Numbered from the stretch's first letter, positions 36,126 to 45,288 are shown. The stretch: 64,000 nucleotides of DNA from Postechiella sp039985655 (GCA_039985655.1 JBDWSF010000004.1:62001-126000), one strand, 5' to 3'. The notes: generated from the letters alone by a model not told the origin. Made by a program: numbers and translations.

Positions 36126-37605
36126 AATTTTTCCCTTTATAAACGATCATTTCAATAATATTCTTAATATCTTCTATTTTTAACTGTGGATTTAAAATGG
36201 TGAACTTCAAATATAAATTCCCATCTACTCTTGTACTTGCAATTCCTGCTTCTCCTGATTTAAAAAGCGTATGTTTGATATGTAAATTAATTAAATCATG
36301 TGTTTTATTTTCTTCAACATCATTTAATATATATCGAAACACTACAGTCGTTAATTGTGGCTTATTGACTATCTCAAAACAATCGTACTCACTTAATAGA
36401 CTATGGACTTCTTTTGTTAATTCACATATTCTTTCCAGATAAGTTCCTACAACTTCTTCTGAAGTTACTTTTAAAGTAAACCACATTTTCAAAGCATCAA
36501 ACCTTCTTGTTGTTTGGATAGATTTGTCTACTAAATTGATGAATTCAGATTCTTTTTTATTTTTAGGATTTAGATAATTCGCATAATGAGAAACATATTT
36601 AAAATGCACTTTGTCTCTTGCTAAAAAAACACTTGAACAAACGGGTTGAAAAAAAGTTTTATGAAAATCTATAGTTACAGAATCCGAACTTTCAATACCC
36701 GCTAATAAACGGGATTGTTTTTTAGATACAATAAAAGATCCTCCGTAAGCAGCATCTGTATGCAACCATAAGACATGTTCATCTGCTATTTTTCGCAATG
36801 TTTTTATAGGGTCTATACTCCCAAAATCTGTCGTTCCTGCTGTTGCTACAATGGCTATAGGAATATTTCCTTCGCTTTTTTCTTTTTCAATAGCCAAAGC
36901 TAATTCTTCTGGACACATTTTATGATTAGCATCCGTTTTTACCGATACTACCGCATTGTAACCCATACCTAGAATAGCCGCGCTTTTTTGTATGCTAAAA
37001 TGAGATTTCTCTGAACAAAATATTCGGAACTTAGGAAGAATATCAGAACCTCCATTTATCTTAATATTAAGGTTAAGATGCTTTTCTGCATAAGAATCTC
37101 TAGCCATTAATATACCCATAAGGTTAGATTGTGTTCCTCCACTTGTAAAAATACCGTCAGCAGAATTAGGTAACCCTAACCGAGAAGAAATCCACTGAAT
37201 TAAATCTTTCTCAATCAAAGTAGCTGAAGTACTTTGATCCCAAGTTTCTACAGCTGTATTAATAGCACTTGCTATTAAATCGCCTACCAAAGCAGGTATC
37301 AAAACAGGGCAATTTAAATGTGCGATATAATTGGGGTTGTGAAAAGCAATTGCATTGGACACATACAAATCATCTATTTCTTGCAAGGCTACATCCATAT
37401 CAATTTTATTAGTAGTCTCAACGGAATATTGTCGCATTTTATCTTCTAGATCACTAACTGACAATCCACTATAAAAATCATCTCGATCCAAAAATTGCTT
37501 AACACATACAATTCCTTTCTCTATACTTTCCTTGTATAGATTACTAGAAGAAGCCCCAAATAAGTGCTTAAAATCTATTTCTTCTTTAATTGTTTTTTCT
37601 TTCAT
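36109..37605 (-). CDS. PLP-dependent group II decarboxylase (lysine/diaminobutyrate decarboxylase-like)
   Basis: A 498-residue fold-type I PLP enzyme, first gene of the siderophore operon. Motifs: NPNYIAHLNCPV, GIFTSGGTQSNLMGI for cofactor phosphate binding, ATAGTTDFGSIDP, WLHTDAAYGGS with the cofactor-contacting Asp, and the Schiff-base Lys316 in TIDFHKTFFQP. Such enzymes supply the diamine backbone (cadaverine from lysine is the usual precursor for desferrioxamine and bisucaberin). Diaminobutyrate or ornithine as substrate cannot be excluded. Confidence 0.9.
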   Translation of the reverse strand: MKEKTIKEEIDFKHLFGASSSNLYKESIEKGIVCVKQFLDRDDFYSGLSVSDLEDKMRQYSVETTNKIDMDVALQEIDDLYVSNAIAFHNPNYIAHLNCPVLIPALVGDLIASAINTAVETWDQSTSATLIEKDLIQWISSRLGLPNSADGIFTSGGTQSNLMGILMARDSYAEKHLNLNIKINGGSDILPKFRIFCSEKSHFSIQKSAAILGMGYNAVVSVKTDANHKMCPEELALAIEKEKSEGNIPIAIVATAGTTDFGSIDPIKTLRKIADEHVLWLHTDAAYGGSFIVSKKQSRLLAGIESSDSVTIDFHKTFFQPVCSSVFLARDKVHFKYVSHYANYLNPKNKKESEFINLVDKSIQTTRRFDALKMWFTLKVTSEEVVGTYLERICELTKEVHSLLSEYDCFEIVNKPQLTTVVFRYILNDVEENKTHDLINLHIKHTLFKSGEAGIASTRVDGNLYLKFTILNPQLKIEDIKNIIEMIVYKGKNYGRKN

Positions 37606-37619
37606 TTTCTCTTATTTTT

Positions 37620-37632
37620 ATTTAGATTAAAT
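37620..37632 (-). promoter_or_regulatory. Palindromic operator candidate of the siderophore operon
   Basis: ATTTAGATTAAAT is the core of the perfect dyad TTATTTA-GAT-TAAATAA, 14 bases upstream of the decarboxylase ATG. A similar sequence stands upstream of the TonB receptor at 27095-27107. An iron-dependent repressor site is the natural guess. Confidence 0.4.
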
Positions 37633-37943
37633 AAACATAAGAACAAATGTAAGTAATTTAACATTATCTATTAGTCATAAATAATGTTAATTTTTATACT
37701 ATTTTTCTTTCTATTAAATAGAAATTTGTTAATATATTAAGAGTCAATATAGAAACTTGGAAAATGTCTCTTTTACTTAAAAAGTTGGATATAGAATTAA
37801 TATTTTAAAAGTAGTCCAATATTATTTAGATCTGGATGATATTTTTTATAGGCTTATCTAAAATTATGTTTGCTCTCTTTTAGCCTGAGTTCGGTTATTA
37901 ATAAGTTAAAAATAAATAGTTTATATATAAATCATAATCAGTC

Positions 37944-38040
37944 GTCACCTTGAGCACAGTCGAAAGGTCTTCAAATCACAAATAATAATAAGATTTCAAC
38001 TTTAGTTTATGCTGAGCGTAGCCGAAGTGCTCAACCTGAC
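37944..38040. repeat. Dispersed intergenic inverted repeat, copy 3
   Basis: GTCACCTTGAGC (37944-37955) and GCTCAACCTGAC (38029-38040) pair in 10 of 12 positions; inner elements GCACAGTCGAAAGG and GAGCGTAGCCGAAG also face each other. The GC content is higher than the surroundings. Related to the copies at 24971 and inside 30758-30888. Confidence 0.6.
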
Positions 38041-38672
38041 AAAAAACTAATGTTCTAAATATTGGTATTTTATGGGTGTTGGATTAATTCAACTCAGGCT
38101 TTTAGGTTAACATCTCCCCTTAACCTAAGGGTTTTTGCACCATCGTAAATATTCTTGGCATGTAAGTTTTAAAAGTTAATATGTAATTTTGTTTTTTCAT
38201 GCTACAAGCAACAATAACAAACAATCTAATACGCAATAAGAAACGAAATTGTATTTGGATTTTTGGCTTTAGATTTTGCTTTCAAAAAAACAAAACCACA
38301 TCTCTTTTAATCTTTAAAATATTTTTTTTGAAATTATCTATGAGTAATAATATGCTACTCAAAACTATTTTTAGAAAATGGGTGTTATTTATTTTAGACT
38401 TTTTTGAAAACAGGTTTAACATTCAAAAAATAACTAGTATTCTTTTTACTGAATTATAAACATATCATTTATTTATTTTCAAGATTCTCTCAATTGATTG
38501 TTTAAATTCAATTTTCTATTTAGCTATAAATAAGATTAGCATAAAAGATTCCTTAATGATTCATGAAAGCGTCTACCTTTTTGTTCATCTCCAGTATGGA
38601 TGTACTCTATTCGGAAATCAAATGTGTTTAAAGAATCACAGATTGATCTTAACTCAAAAAAAATACACTTAA

Positions 38673-38792
38673 AAAAGTGACTCAACATTTAGAAATGATT
38701 TGGTTCAAGAATTTAATTTCGAATTATTGGGGAGACACCAACTTAATTATGATAAACCCGTTGTAATTCCATCATTAAAAGGGGAGTTATAA
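38673..38792 (+). pseudogene. C-terminal remnant of an unidentified gene
   Basis: A 39-codon open stretch after a TAA at 38670 ends in PVVIPSLKGEL and a TAA directly abutting a strong terminator. The residue composition looks coding, but there is no start and upstream frames are broken. Family not recognised. Confidence 0.3.
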
Positions 38793-38820
38793 AAAAGTGA
38801 TAAATATTTATCACTTTTTT
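38791..38820 (+). terminator. Rho-independent terminator
   Basis: Perfect 14-bp arms (AAAAAAGTGATAAA and TTTATCACTTTTTT) with a 2-base loop and a T-run. It follows the stop of the coding remnant at 38790-38792, so it is probably left over from a lost gene; it can work in both directions. Confidence 0.75.
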
Positions 38821-38982
38821 TTGTATTGTTTTTTCAGAAGTATTTTCATGTTAAACACTATTATTACAGGGTTTTTAGCCTACGTAATAATAAGTCAAAG
38901 TTATTGATGTTATGGAAGGGTTTATTAATAAGTAATAAATTCATGTATAAAAATGAGTGTTTTAAATAGGGAATTACTAATA

Positions 38983-39027
38983 ATACCAGTTTAAAAATAC
39001 AATGATAGCTAGTAAAAAAAATGATGA
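38983..39027 (+). repeat. Truncated copy of the MITE left end
   Basis: Begins ATACCAGTTT and contains GTAAAAAAAATGATGA (39012-39027), which is identical to 31045-31060 in the complete element at 31020-31180. No matching right arm is visible downstream. Confidence 0.4.
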
Positions 39028-39356
39028 CATCAGTAGAGGTTTTCTAAATATACCAACCTAATGACTAGTCCTTAACAAGGGAAGCCTACACTCTCTTCGG
39101 AGCGGTAAACTATTTTAACATTTTTTTTTTAGGGGGTAATGATGTTTTATGTCGACTTATTTAAGTATTGAGACTTGGTTATTAATTACTCAAAACAATT
39201 TTAGTACTGAGTAAATATCCACTGAATTTTAAGTGTATGGATGTTATTATTTCATTTTTAGGAATCTTAACTTTTACGTATTATTTAATTAAAAATAAAC
39301 TAATAATGGAATTACTGAATAGACAATTTAACATGCGTAAAATCGAATCAATTAAT

Positions 39357-41843
39357 ATGAAACAATTACAATTTAGTTTACTTTTTATCATAGTCACACT
39401 ATCAGTTTCTACAGTCAAGGCACAGAAATGGTATGAAATGACTTTAGAATCCAAGATTAAAATAGAAGAGGTAAAAGAAGAGGCCGAACGATACTTTGAA
39501 ATAATGGGAACTGGGCCACATACAGGCTACAAGGGATATAGAAGATGGCTCTACACTGCTTCACTAAATATGGATGAAAACGGCTATGTCTACACCGTTG
39601 AAAATCTATTAAGAGAAAAGAAGGAATTCAATAAAAACGCAAATCAAAAAACAAGTAAAATTGCAAATGAAACTTGGTCTCCGGTAGGTCCTTATAGTGT
39701 AACAAGAGGGAATAGTAGATCAAAAGGTATGGGAAGAGTGGTTTCTATAGCTGTAGAACCTGTTAACCAGCAATTAATATTTGTAGGATCTCCAGGAGGA
39801 GGAATCTGGAGAAGTACAGATGGTGGAGCTTCTTGGGAGTCTAAAGGCGATTATCTTGATGTGATGTCTATTTGGGCAATAGCTATAGATCCAAATGATT
39901 CAAACCATATTTTACATTTAAATTATGGGTCAAGATTATTAGAATCTTTTGATCTAGGAGACACTTGGACTCATGTTGCAACTTTGGGGAATTTTCTAAA
40001 TCGAGCCACAATGATTAAATTTCATCCAACCAACTCAAATATTTATTTCGTTGCAGAAGGTGGTGCTTTGTTTAAGACAGAGAATTCAGGGACTACATTT
40101 ACCAGTGTTATCTCAGAAAAGGTAGAAGATGTTTTTTTTAAGCCAGGAGATATAAATACCATGTATGCCTGTGGAGATGATTTTTTTAAATCTACAGATT
40201 TAGGAGCTACTTGGACTAAAATAACAAGCGGAATAACACATTCTGAACGAATGAAAATGGCCGTTACAACAGCCGATCCTGATCGAGTTTATATTGTACA
40301 AAAATCAGGAAGTGGCTTCGGGAGAACTTACGAATCTAAAGATTCAGGAACTTCATTCGTAATTAAGGCAGATATCGATGACGGTGCAACGAATTATTTA
40401 GGGTCTCAGGCATCAAGAGATATGGCTATTATGTGTTCTAATACAGACGCAGATGAAGTGTATTTAGGCGCCCTAGATAGTTATAGATCAGTGAATGGAG
40501 CAGAATCTTTTGAGACGTTAGCATATTGGAATTCTTATTCGAGTACAGCATTTATACATGCGGATGTTGAAGTAATGATAAATGTCGAAGGAACTTTATA
40601 TGCTGGAACAGATGGAGGTATTTACAGAAGTACAGATAGAGGTGAAAACTATACATCTTTAGCGATGAACGGAATAGCAGTTACTCAATTCTACAGATTG
40701 GGGGGTACTTCACCTTATCCTGAAACTGGTGCTGGTTTAGATCCCCATATGGTGGTTTCGGGGAGCCAAGATAACGGAACTATGATCACTAAAACTGTAG
40801 ACCATGATTGGACTGGTTGGTTAGGTGGTGACGGTATGGAATGCTTTATTGATTATACCAATGATGAAATTGTATATGGAGAAGCTCAAACAGGATCCCT
40901 CTATACAAGTATAGATGGTGGAACTAATTTTTTAAGATTAAATCGTCCAGAAACTAATGGGGCATGGGTTACACCATTTGAAATGGATCCAATAATACCT
41001 ACCACTCTTTATGTAGGTTATAAAGAAGTATATAAAAGTATAAATTCGGGTGTAGATTGGGAGCCAATAACCTCTGGTGAATCTGAAGGTGCTAAATATG
41101 ATCTAATTAAAATCGCACATTCCGATAATAATTACATTTACTTGGCAGAAGATGATCGTTTATGGATCTCGACAAACGGACAAGAGGATGATGTAATATG
41201 GACCGAACTTGAAACGAATGGGAATCTAAATTATATTTCGATTGATCCAAACGATGAGAAGCATGTTGTGACAACCAATACAGGTGGTAAAGTTTACGAG
41301 ACCGTAGATGCCGGTTTAACCTGGGATAATATTACAGGTAACTTGCCTAACATGACTGCTTTTTGTGCATCAATAGATTCCTCTGCAGACAATAGAATAT
41401 ATATAGGGATGTCTCAAGGTGTGTATTACAAAGATGATAACATGACAGACTGGGAATTATTTGGTTCTGGATTGCCTAATTGCGCAGTAAGAGAATTAGA
41501 AATTAACTATCATGCCAATTTATTGCGTGTAGCAACTTACGGTAGAGGTATATGGGAAATACCCGTTTCTAATTTAGATGTGCTTTCTGTTTCATCTGAA
41601 GACATTGATAATAAAAAATATAGTGATATAATTTATCCAAATCCTATAGATAACTATCTGAACTTCTCTCTTGATTATTCAGAAGGATCATCCATAACAA
41701 TTGTTAATGTAAATGGGCAAATTGTTAGACAACAAGTTTTATCCAACAATAGAATGGATGTAAGAGAGTTAACGTCAGGTGTATATTATTTAAAAATTAA
41801 TGATGGTGGAATGGAGAAAACATATAAGTTCATTAAGCGTTAA
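39357..41843 (+). CDS. T9SS-secreted Asp-box (sortilin/BNR-like) beta-propeller protein
   Basis: A secreted protein of 828 residues. I place the start at ATG 39357 because it begins a clear signal peptide (MKQLQFSLLFIIV to KAQ); the frame is open further upstream to 39237. The body contains many Asp-box turns (STDGGASW, SFDLGDTW, STDLGATW, SKDSGTSF, STDRGENY, SIDGGTNF, TVDAGLTW), so two stacked propellers as in sortilin or xyloglucanase-like folds are likely. Residues about 756-828 are a type-A T9SS sorting domain (YPNPIDNYLNF, LTSGVYYLKI, YKFIKR). No glycosidase catalytic residues can be assigned. Its last 115 bases are duplicated downstream. Confidence 0.85.
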   Translation: MKQLQFSLLFIIVTLSVSTVKAQKWYEMTLESKIKIEEVKEEAERYFEIMGTGPHTGYKGYRRWLYTASLNMDENGYVYTVENLLREKKEFNKNANQKTSKIANETWSPVGPYSVTRGNSRSKGMGRVVSIAVEPVNQQLIFVGSPGGGIWRSTDGGASWESKGDYLDVMSIWAIAIDPNDSNHILHLNYGSRLLESFDLGDTWTHVATLGNFLNRATMIKFHPTNSNIYFVAEGGALFKTENSGTTFTSVISEKVEDVFFKPGDINTMYACGDDFFKSTDLGATWTKITSGITHSERMKMAVTTADPDRVYIVQKSGSGFGRTYESKDSGTSFVIKADIDDGATNYLGSQASRDMAIMCSNTDADEVYLGALDSYRSVNGAESFETLAYWNSYSSTAFIHADVEVMINVEGTLYAGTDGGIYRSTDRGENYTSLAMNGIAVTQFYRLGGTSPYPETGAGLDPHMVVSGSQDNGTMITKTVDHDWTGWLGGDGMECFIDYTNDEIVYGEAQTGSLYTSIDGGTNFLRLNRPETNGAWVTPFEMDPIIPTTLYVGYKEVYKSINSGVDWEPITSGESEGAKYDLIKIAHSDNNYIYLAEDDRLWISTNGQEDDVIWTELETNGNLNYISIDPNDEKHVVTTNTGGKVYETVDAGLTWDNITGNLPNMTAFCASIDSSADNRIYIGMSQGVYYKDDNMTDWELFGSGLPNCAVRELEINYHANLLRVATYGRGIWEIPVSNLDVLSVSSEDIDNKKYSDIIYPNPIDNYLNFSLDYSEGSSITIVNVNGQIVRQQVLSNNRMDVRELTSGVYYLKINDGGMEKTYKFIKR

Positions 41844-41853
41844 TATTTTTATA

Positions 41854-42336
41854 TTTTCTGTTTAACATACTTATTAAGTTGACTTACGGGTATAACCACA
41901 TTTAGGGTAAGTTGTAAATCTCCTTTTTGTTTAGAATTGCTGGTATAGAGTGCACGCATAGAACTTACCAAGACAACGACTTGGCCAGAATCATTTACTA
42001 CGGGTTCATAGTTAGCTCCAGTACCGAACTCTGCTGTAATTGATATTCGAGGAATTTTTTTTAGAACCTTTAAATTTTATAGAAACAACACCTTTATCTA
42101 TAAGAAATGCATTATAAAAAGGATGTTCCATCATATAGACATTTTCCCTAACAAGTTCTGTTTCAGCTAATGTTAGAGTAGAGCCTTTAATTTCTCTCCA
42201 TGTGTTTCTAACTTAAGATTCGTTAAATCATTGGCTTTACTGACAGACAATACTTCCGTCACAACATAAACCGTTCCTTCGTGATTTACTGCAAAAATGC
42301 CAAAGGTCTCAACATTTTTCATAGATTCTATTACAT
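41854..42336 (-). pseudogene. Truncated, decayed duplicate of the trypsin-like protease 3' part
   Basis: This segment matches 42472-42953 at roughly 93% identity (counted by eye) but lacks the 5' half, has a +1 change in a T-run and a +5 insertion that shift frame, and has replaced the catalytic G-A-S-G-G-P by G-A-N-Y-E-P. It is the first copy of a tandem duplication; the intact gene is 42472-43374. Confidence 0.85.
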
Positions 42337-42383
42337 CCATTCTATTGTTAGACAACAAGTTTTATCCAACAATAGAATGGATG
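42334..42383. repeat. Perfect 16-bp fold-back inverted repeat at the duplication junction
   Basis: CATCCATTCTATTGTT (42334-42349) is the exact reverse complement of AACAATAGAATGGATG (42368-42383), with an 18-base loop. It sits exactly where protease sequence joins the duplicated sorting-domain sequence. In the parent gene at 41729-41760 only the inner ATTGTT/AACAAT part is present. Confidence 0.85.
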
Positions 42384-42466
42384 TAAGAGAATTAACGTCA
42401 GGTGTATATTATTTAAAAATTAATGATGGTGGAATGGAGAAAACATATAAGTTCATTAAGCGTTAA
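42347..42466 (+). pseudogene. Orphan duplicate of a T9SS sorting-domain tail
   Basis: Encodes IVRQQVLSNNRMDV through YKFIKR and the same TAA as the propeller protein. Over about 115 bases I see a single difference from 41729-41843 (G to A in the Arg-Glu-Leu codons). It has no start codon or secretion signal of its own. Confidence 0.85.
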
Positions 42467-42471
42467 TATTT

Positions 42472-43374
42472 TTATATTTTCTGTTTAACATACTTATTAA
42501 GTTGACTTACGGGTATAACCATATTTAAGGTAAGCTGTAAATCTCCTTTTTGTTTAGAATTGTTGGTATAGAGTGCACGCGTAGAACTTACCAAGCCAAC
42601 TACTTGGCCAGAATCATTTACTACGGGTCCACCGCTAGCTCCAGTACCGAACTCTGCTGTAATTGATATTCGAGGAATTTTTTTAGAGCCTTCAAATTTT
42701 CTAGAAATAATACCTTTAGTCATAAAAAAGGTGTTACGAAAAGGGTGCCCCATCATATAGACATCTTCCCCAACAAGTTCTGTTTCAGCTAATGTTAGAG
42801 CCTTTAATTTCTCTCCATGTGTTTCTAACTTAAGAATCGCTAAATCATTGGCTTTACTGGCAGACAATACTTCCGTCACAACATAAACCGTTCCTTCGTG
42901 ATTTACTGCAAAAATGCCAAAAGTCTCAACATTTTCCATAGATTCTATTACATGATAATTGGTTACTGCTACTCCATCTTCATGAATTACAAACCCTGAT
43001 GCTGTGCTTAAATGCACATTCGGGCATTTATCACATAAATAGGAAATTCCTATATACAAGGTGCTTTTCTGCAGGTGATGATACATTTCATTACCCGCTT
43101 TTTTCTCTAGCTTAGTGTGGGTAATCTCAACCCCTGAATTTACTTCTGAGTTTTGAACTTTGTCTTGTTGAAGTTTTTCATAAGACGTGTGCTTATTGGC
43201 TAAGATTAACTTATCCACCTCCTTAGTAGCTGCTTTAATAAACGCTGAACTATTTACGGTTTCATCATGTGATATTTTAATTAATGTATCTCCATTTTCT
43301 GAAGTTTCTTTAGTTGAATTACAACTGTAAAACCCTAATATTAAAGATAGATATATTATATAATTGATTTTCAT
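42472..43374 (-). CDS. Trypsin-like serine protease lipoprotein
   Basis: A 300-residue lipoprotein (MKINYIIYLSLILGFYSC, Cys18) with a trypsin-like (S1C/DegP-type) domain. Catalytic triad: His141 in VAVTNYHVIES, Asp177 in KANDLAILKLE and Ser247 in GTGASGGPVVND. There is no PDZ domain. Residues about 30-105 are a polar, helical linker, and a Cys114-x-x-Cys117 pair precedes the domain, unusual for this family and possibly a disulfide or metal site. It is convergent with the propeller-protein gene. Substrate unknown; quality control or processing of envelope proteins is possible. Confidence 0.85.
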   Translation of the reverse strand: MKINYIIYLSLILGFYSCNSTKETSENGDTLIKISHDETVNSSAFIKAATKEVDKLILANKHTSYEKLQQDKVQNSEVNSGVEITHTKLEKKAGNEMYHHLQKSTLYIGISYLCDKCPNVHLSTASGFVIHEDGVAVTNYHVIESMENVETFGIFAVNHEGTVYVVTEVLSASKANDLAILKLETHGEKLKALTLAETELVGEDVYMMGHPFRNTFFMTKGIISRKFEGSKKIPRISITAEFGTGASGGPVVNDSGQVVGLVSSTRALYTNNSKQKGDLQLTLNMVIPVSQLNKYVKQKI

Positions 43375-43722
43375 TATTTTTTATTTATTAAGTTTTTGTA
43401 ATACTTCTAAAGACAATAATATGATACTTTAAATATAAGGAGAGATATGCTGCGAAACACTCTCCTAAAACAAATTGATTAACTAGTTCAAATCAAGTCA
43501 CAACATCAATAAGACAGTATAAAACACATCTTCCCCCTGTTAACAAAACGTTAAAATTGATTTTTTTTATAATTCAAGGTTACAATTCTAATTAACGTGA
43601 ATAATTAAGTTGTACTACAGAAACAAAACCGAATAAAATCAATTTAATTGTTAATTAATTTTTGCATATCTGTAAATACTAATAATTGATAAAATATGCC
43701 TATCTTTAATAAAAGTGAAAGC
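43375..43722. other. Intergenic stretch, nothing recognised
   Basis: AT-rich gap between the divergent protease gene and the transposase remnant. It should hold the protease promoter. I found no repeat, hairpin or small gene. Confidence 0.4.
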
Positions 43723-44427
43723 ATGAATATTTTTAGTTTGACAGCGAAGAATCTTGTCCCATCCATTTTAAACAACAAAAAGATAAGTTAGGAGTAGTAT
43801 ATAAAAGTTGTTCTCATAGAGAGCTTTACTGGATAAAAAGTCAATGGAGTTATGAATGTAAAAAGTGCAGAAGCAGGACATCACTTAGAAGTGGAACAGT
43901 AATGCAAAGTTCTAATCTGTCCTTTTTGATTTGGTATAAAACGATGTTTTTATTAACAGCAATCAAGAAAGGTTTTTCCTCTAAAGAGATACAGCGGCAA
44001 TTGGGTTTAAAACATTACGAACCTGTTTGGTCTATGGTTCACAAGCTTAGAAAAGCAATGGGAAACAGAGATGATAGATATACAATGAAGGCATGATAGA
44101 GATGGACGAAGAAGTGTAGCGCTTCAATGCGGCTATTTTAAAGCAAAAGTATTGGAAGATCACAAAGCACATCATATGTGAATATTCCTGATTATGTAGA
44201 AATGCATTTTAGTGAAAAATCGAGTAAAATAACAACAAAAAAAACACTAAAGTGGGTACATATAACAATTAGTAATGCCAAACGGAATTTTGTGGGTAAC
44301 TTACCATAAAATCAAAAAGAAATATCTGCAATTATATTTAAAGGAATTTATTTATAAGCTCAATCGTAGATATTTTGGTGAACGAATCTTTGATAGGCTT
44401 GTCATTGCTAATATTACAGGATTATAA
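43723..44427 (+). pseudogene. Decayed IS1595-family transposase
   Basis: The frame from 43737 reads FDSEESCPIHF, a zinc-ribbon-like region with CSHRE and YECKKCR, then RSGTVMQSSNLSFLIWY and KKGFSSKEIQRQLG, all typical of IS1595 transposases. It is broken: the ATG at 43723 is out of frame (shift near 43733), a shift at about 44092 separates TMKA-stop from MIEMDEE, and further stops and shifts precede the C-terminal KLNRRYFGERIFDRLV. The DDE core cannot be read as one frame. I could not define terminal repeats. Confidence 0.8.
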
Positions 44428-44536
44428 ATAATAACGGATATGCAATTTTTTTATCAATATAATTAATATATATTAGCCAAAACATAGCTGTGATTTAATA
44501 ATTATTAAACTGACACTTGTTCTTCAAATGTAAATT

Positions 44537-45100
44537 ATGCATCGATCTGATAATGATATTATACAAGGACTAAAGGCTGATGATAAAAAGGCCTTAACCG
44601 CGATGTATAATAATTATTGGAAAATTTTATTCCTCTATTCTTATGATTTATTAAAAGACAAGGTCGTTTGCGAAGAAATTATTCAAGATGTCTTTATTGA
44701 TATATGGAATAAACGCAATGAATTACAAATAAAAATATCATTAAAAAGTTATTTATATGGTTGTGTTAGATATAAAACTTATACAGAATTCAAAAAAAAT
44801 AAAAGAAAACGGGTAGAGTTAATTGAAGAGCTAGATCGACGTATTTTATATACTACTCCCGAAACTAAAATGATGGAGAAAGAGCTTAAACAACATGTTG
44901 ATTTTGTTGTTGAAGGTTTACCCAAAAAGTGCAGAAGAGTTTACAAGCTTAGTAGAAATGAACAGTTGAGTCATAGAGAAATTGCTGAGCAATTAGGTAT
45001 CTCCATTAAGACTGTAGAAAATCATATTACAAATGCACTTCGAGTAATTCGCTCATCATTAAGCTCCATACTATTTATCGCACTTTTTCTAAATTATTAA
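44537..45100 (+). CDS. ECF-type RNA polymerase sigma-70 factor
   Basis: A 187-residue ECF sigma factor of the Bacteroidota FecI-like type. Region 2 (about 10-80) contains ALTAMYNNYW and CEEIIQDVFIDIWNKR; region 4 (about 125-180) has LPKKCRRVYKLSRNEQLSHREIAEQLGIS and the recognition helix KTVENHITNAL. It is followed by a FecR anti-sigma gene and a SusC with an STN domain, the classic trans-envelope cascade: ligand-loaded SusC signals to FecR, which releases this factor to transcribe the downstream operon. Confidence 0.92.
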   Translation: MHRSDNDIIQGLKADDKKALTAMYNNYWKILFLYSYDLLKDKVVCEEIIQDVFIDIWNKRNELQIKISLKSYLYGCVRYKTYTEFKKNKRKRVELIEELDRRILYTTPETKMMEKELKQHVDFVVEGLPKKCRRVYKLSRNEQLSHREIAEQLGISIKTVENHITNALRVIRSSLSSILFIALFLNY

Positions 45101-45288
45101 TATTTATTTAATGATTATCAGAAAACTACAAGACATTTTAATCATGCTTTATGTTGTTTTATCAATTATTAAGAATGTTTTTTTAGGAACAAAATTATTA
45201 TAAATAAAGAAAAATAATAGTTTATTTGGGGGGTACTCGTTTATTTGACGACACACTTTATATAAGCTTAATTGATTTAAAAGGTTTT

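Larger units (their letters stand above)
37633..39356. other. Long intergenic stretch with repeats and a gene ghost
   Basis: About 1.7 kb without a convincing intact gene. It holds a dispersed dyad repeat (37944-38040), a short coding remnant followed by a strong terminator (38673-38820) and a MITE-end copy (38983-39027), all listed separately. The rest is AT-rich with frequent stops in all frames. Confidence 0.55.

Noticed and set aside
38199..38459. 86-codon plus-strand open frame starting MLQATITNNL
   Set aside because: Composition is that of translated AT-rich non-coding DNA (runs of Lys, Asn, Phe), no domain, no ribosome-binding site or neighbours in support.
42173..42358. 61-codon minus-strand frame beginning LSNNRMDVIES
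   Set aside because: It is a chimera of the fold-back junction and the decayed protease copy; it reads the same LSNNRMDV as the plus strand only because of the perfect inverted repeat.
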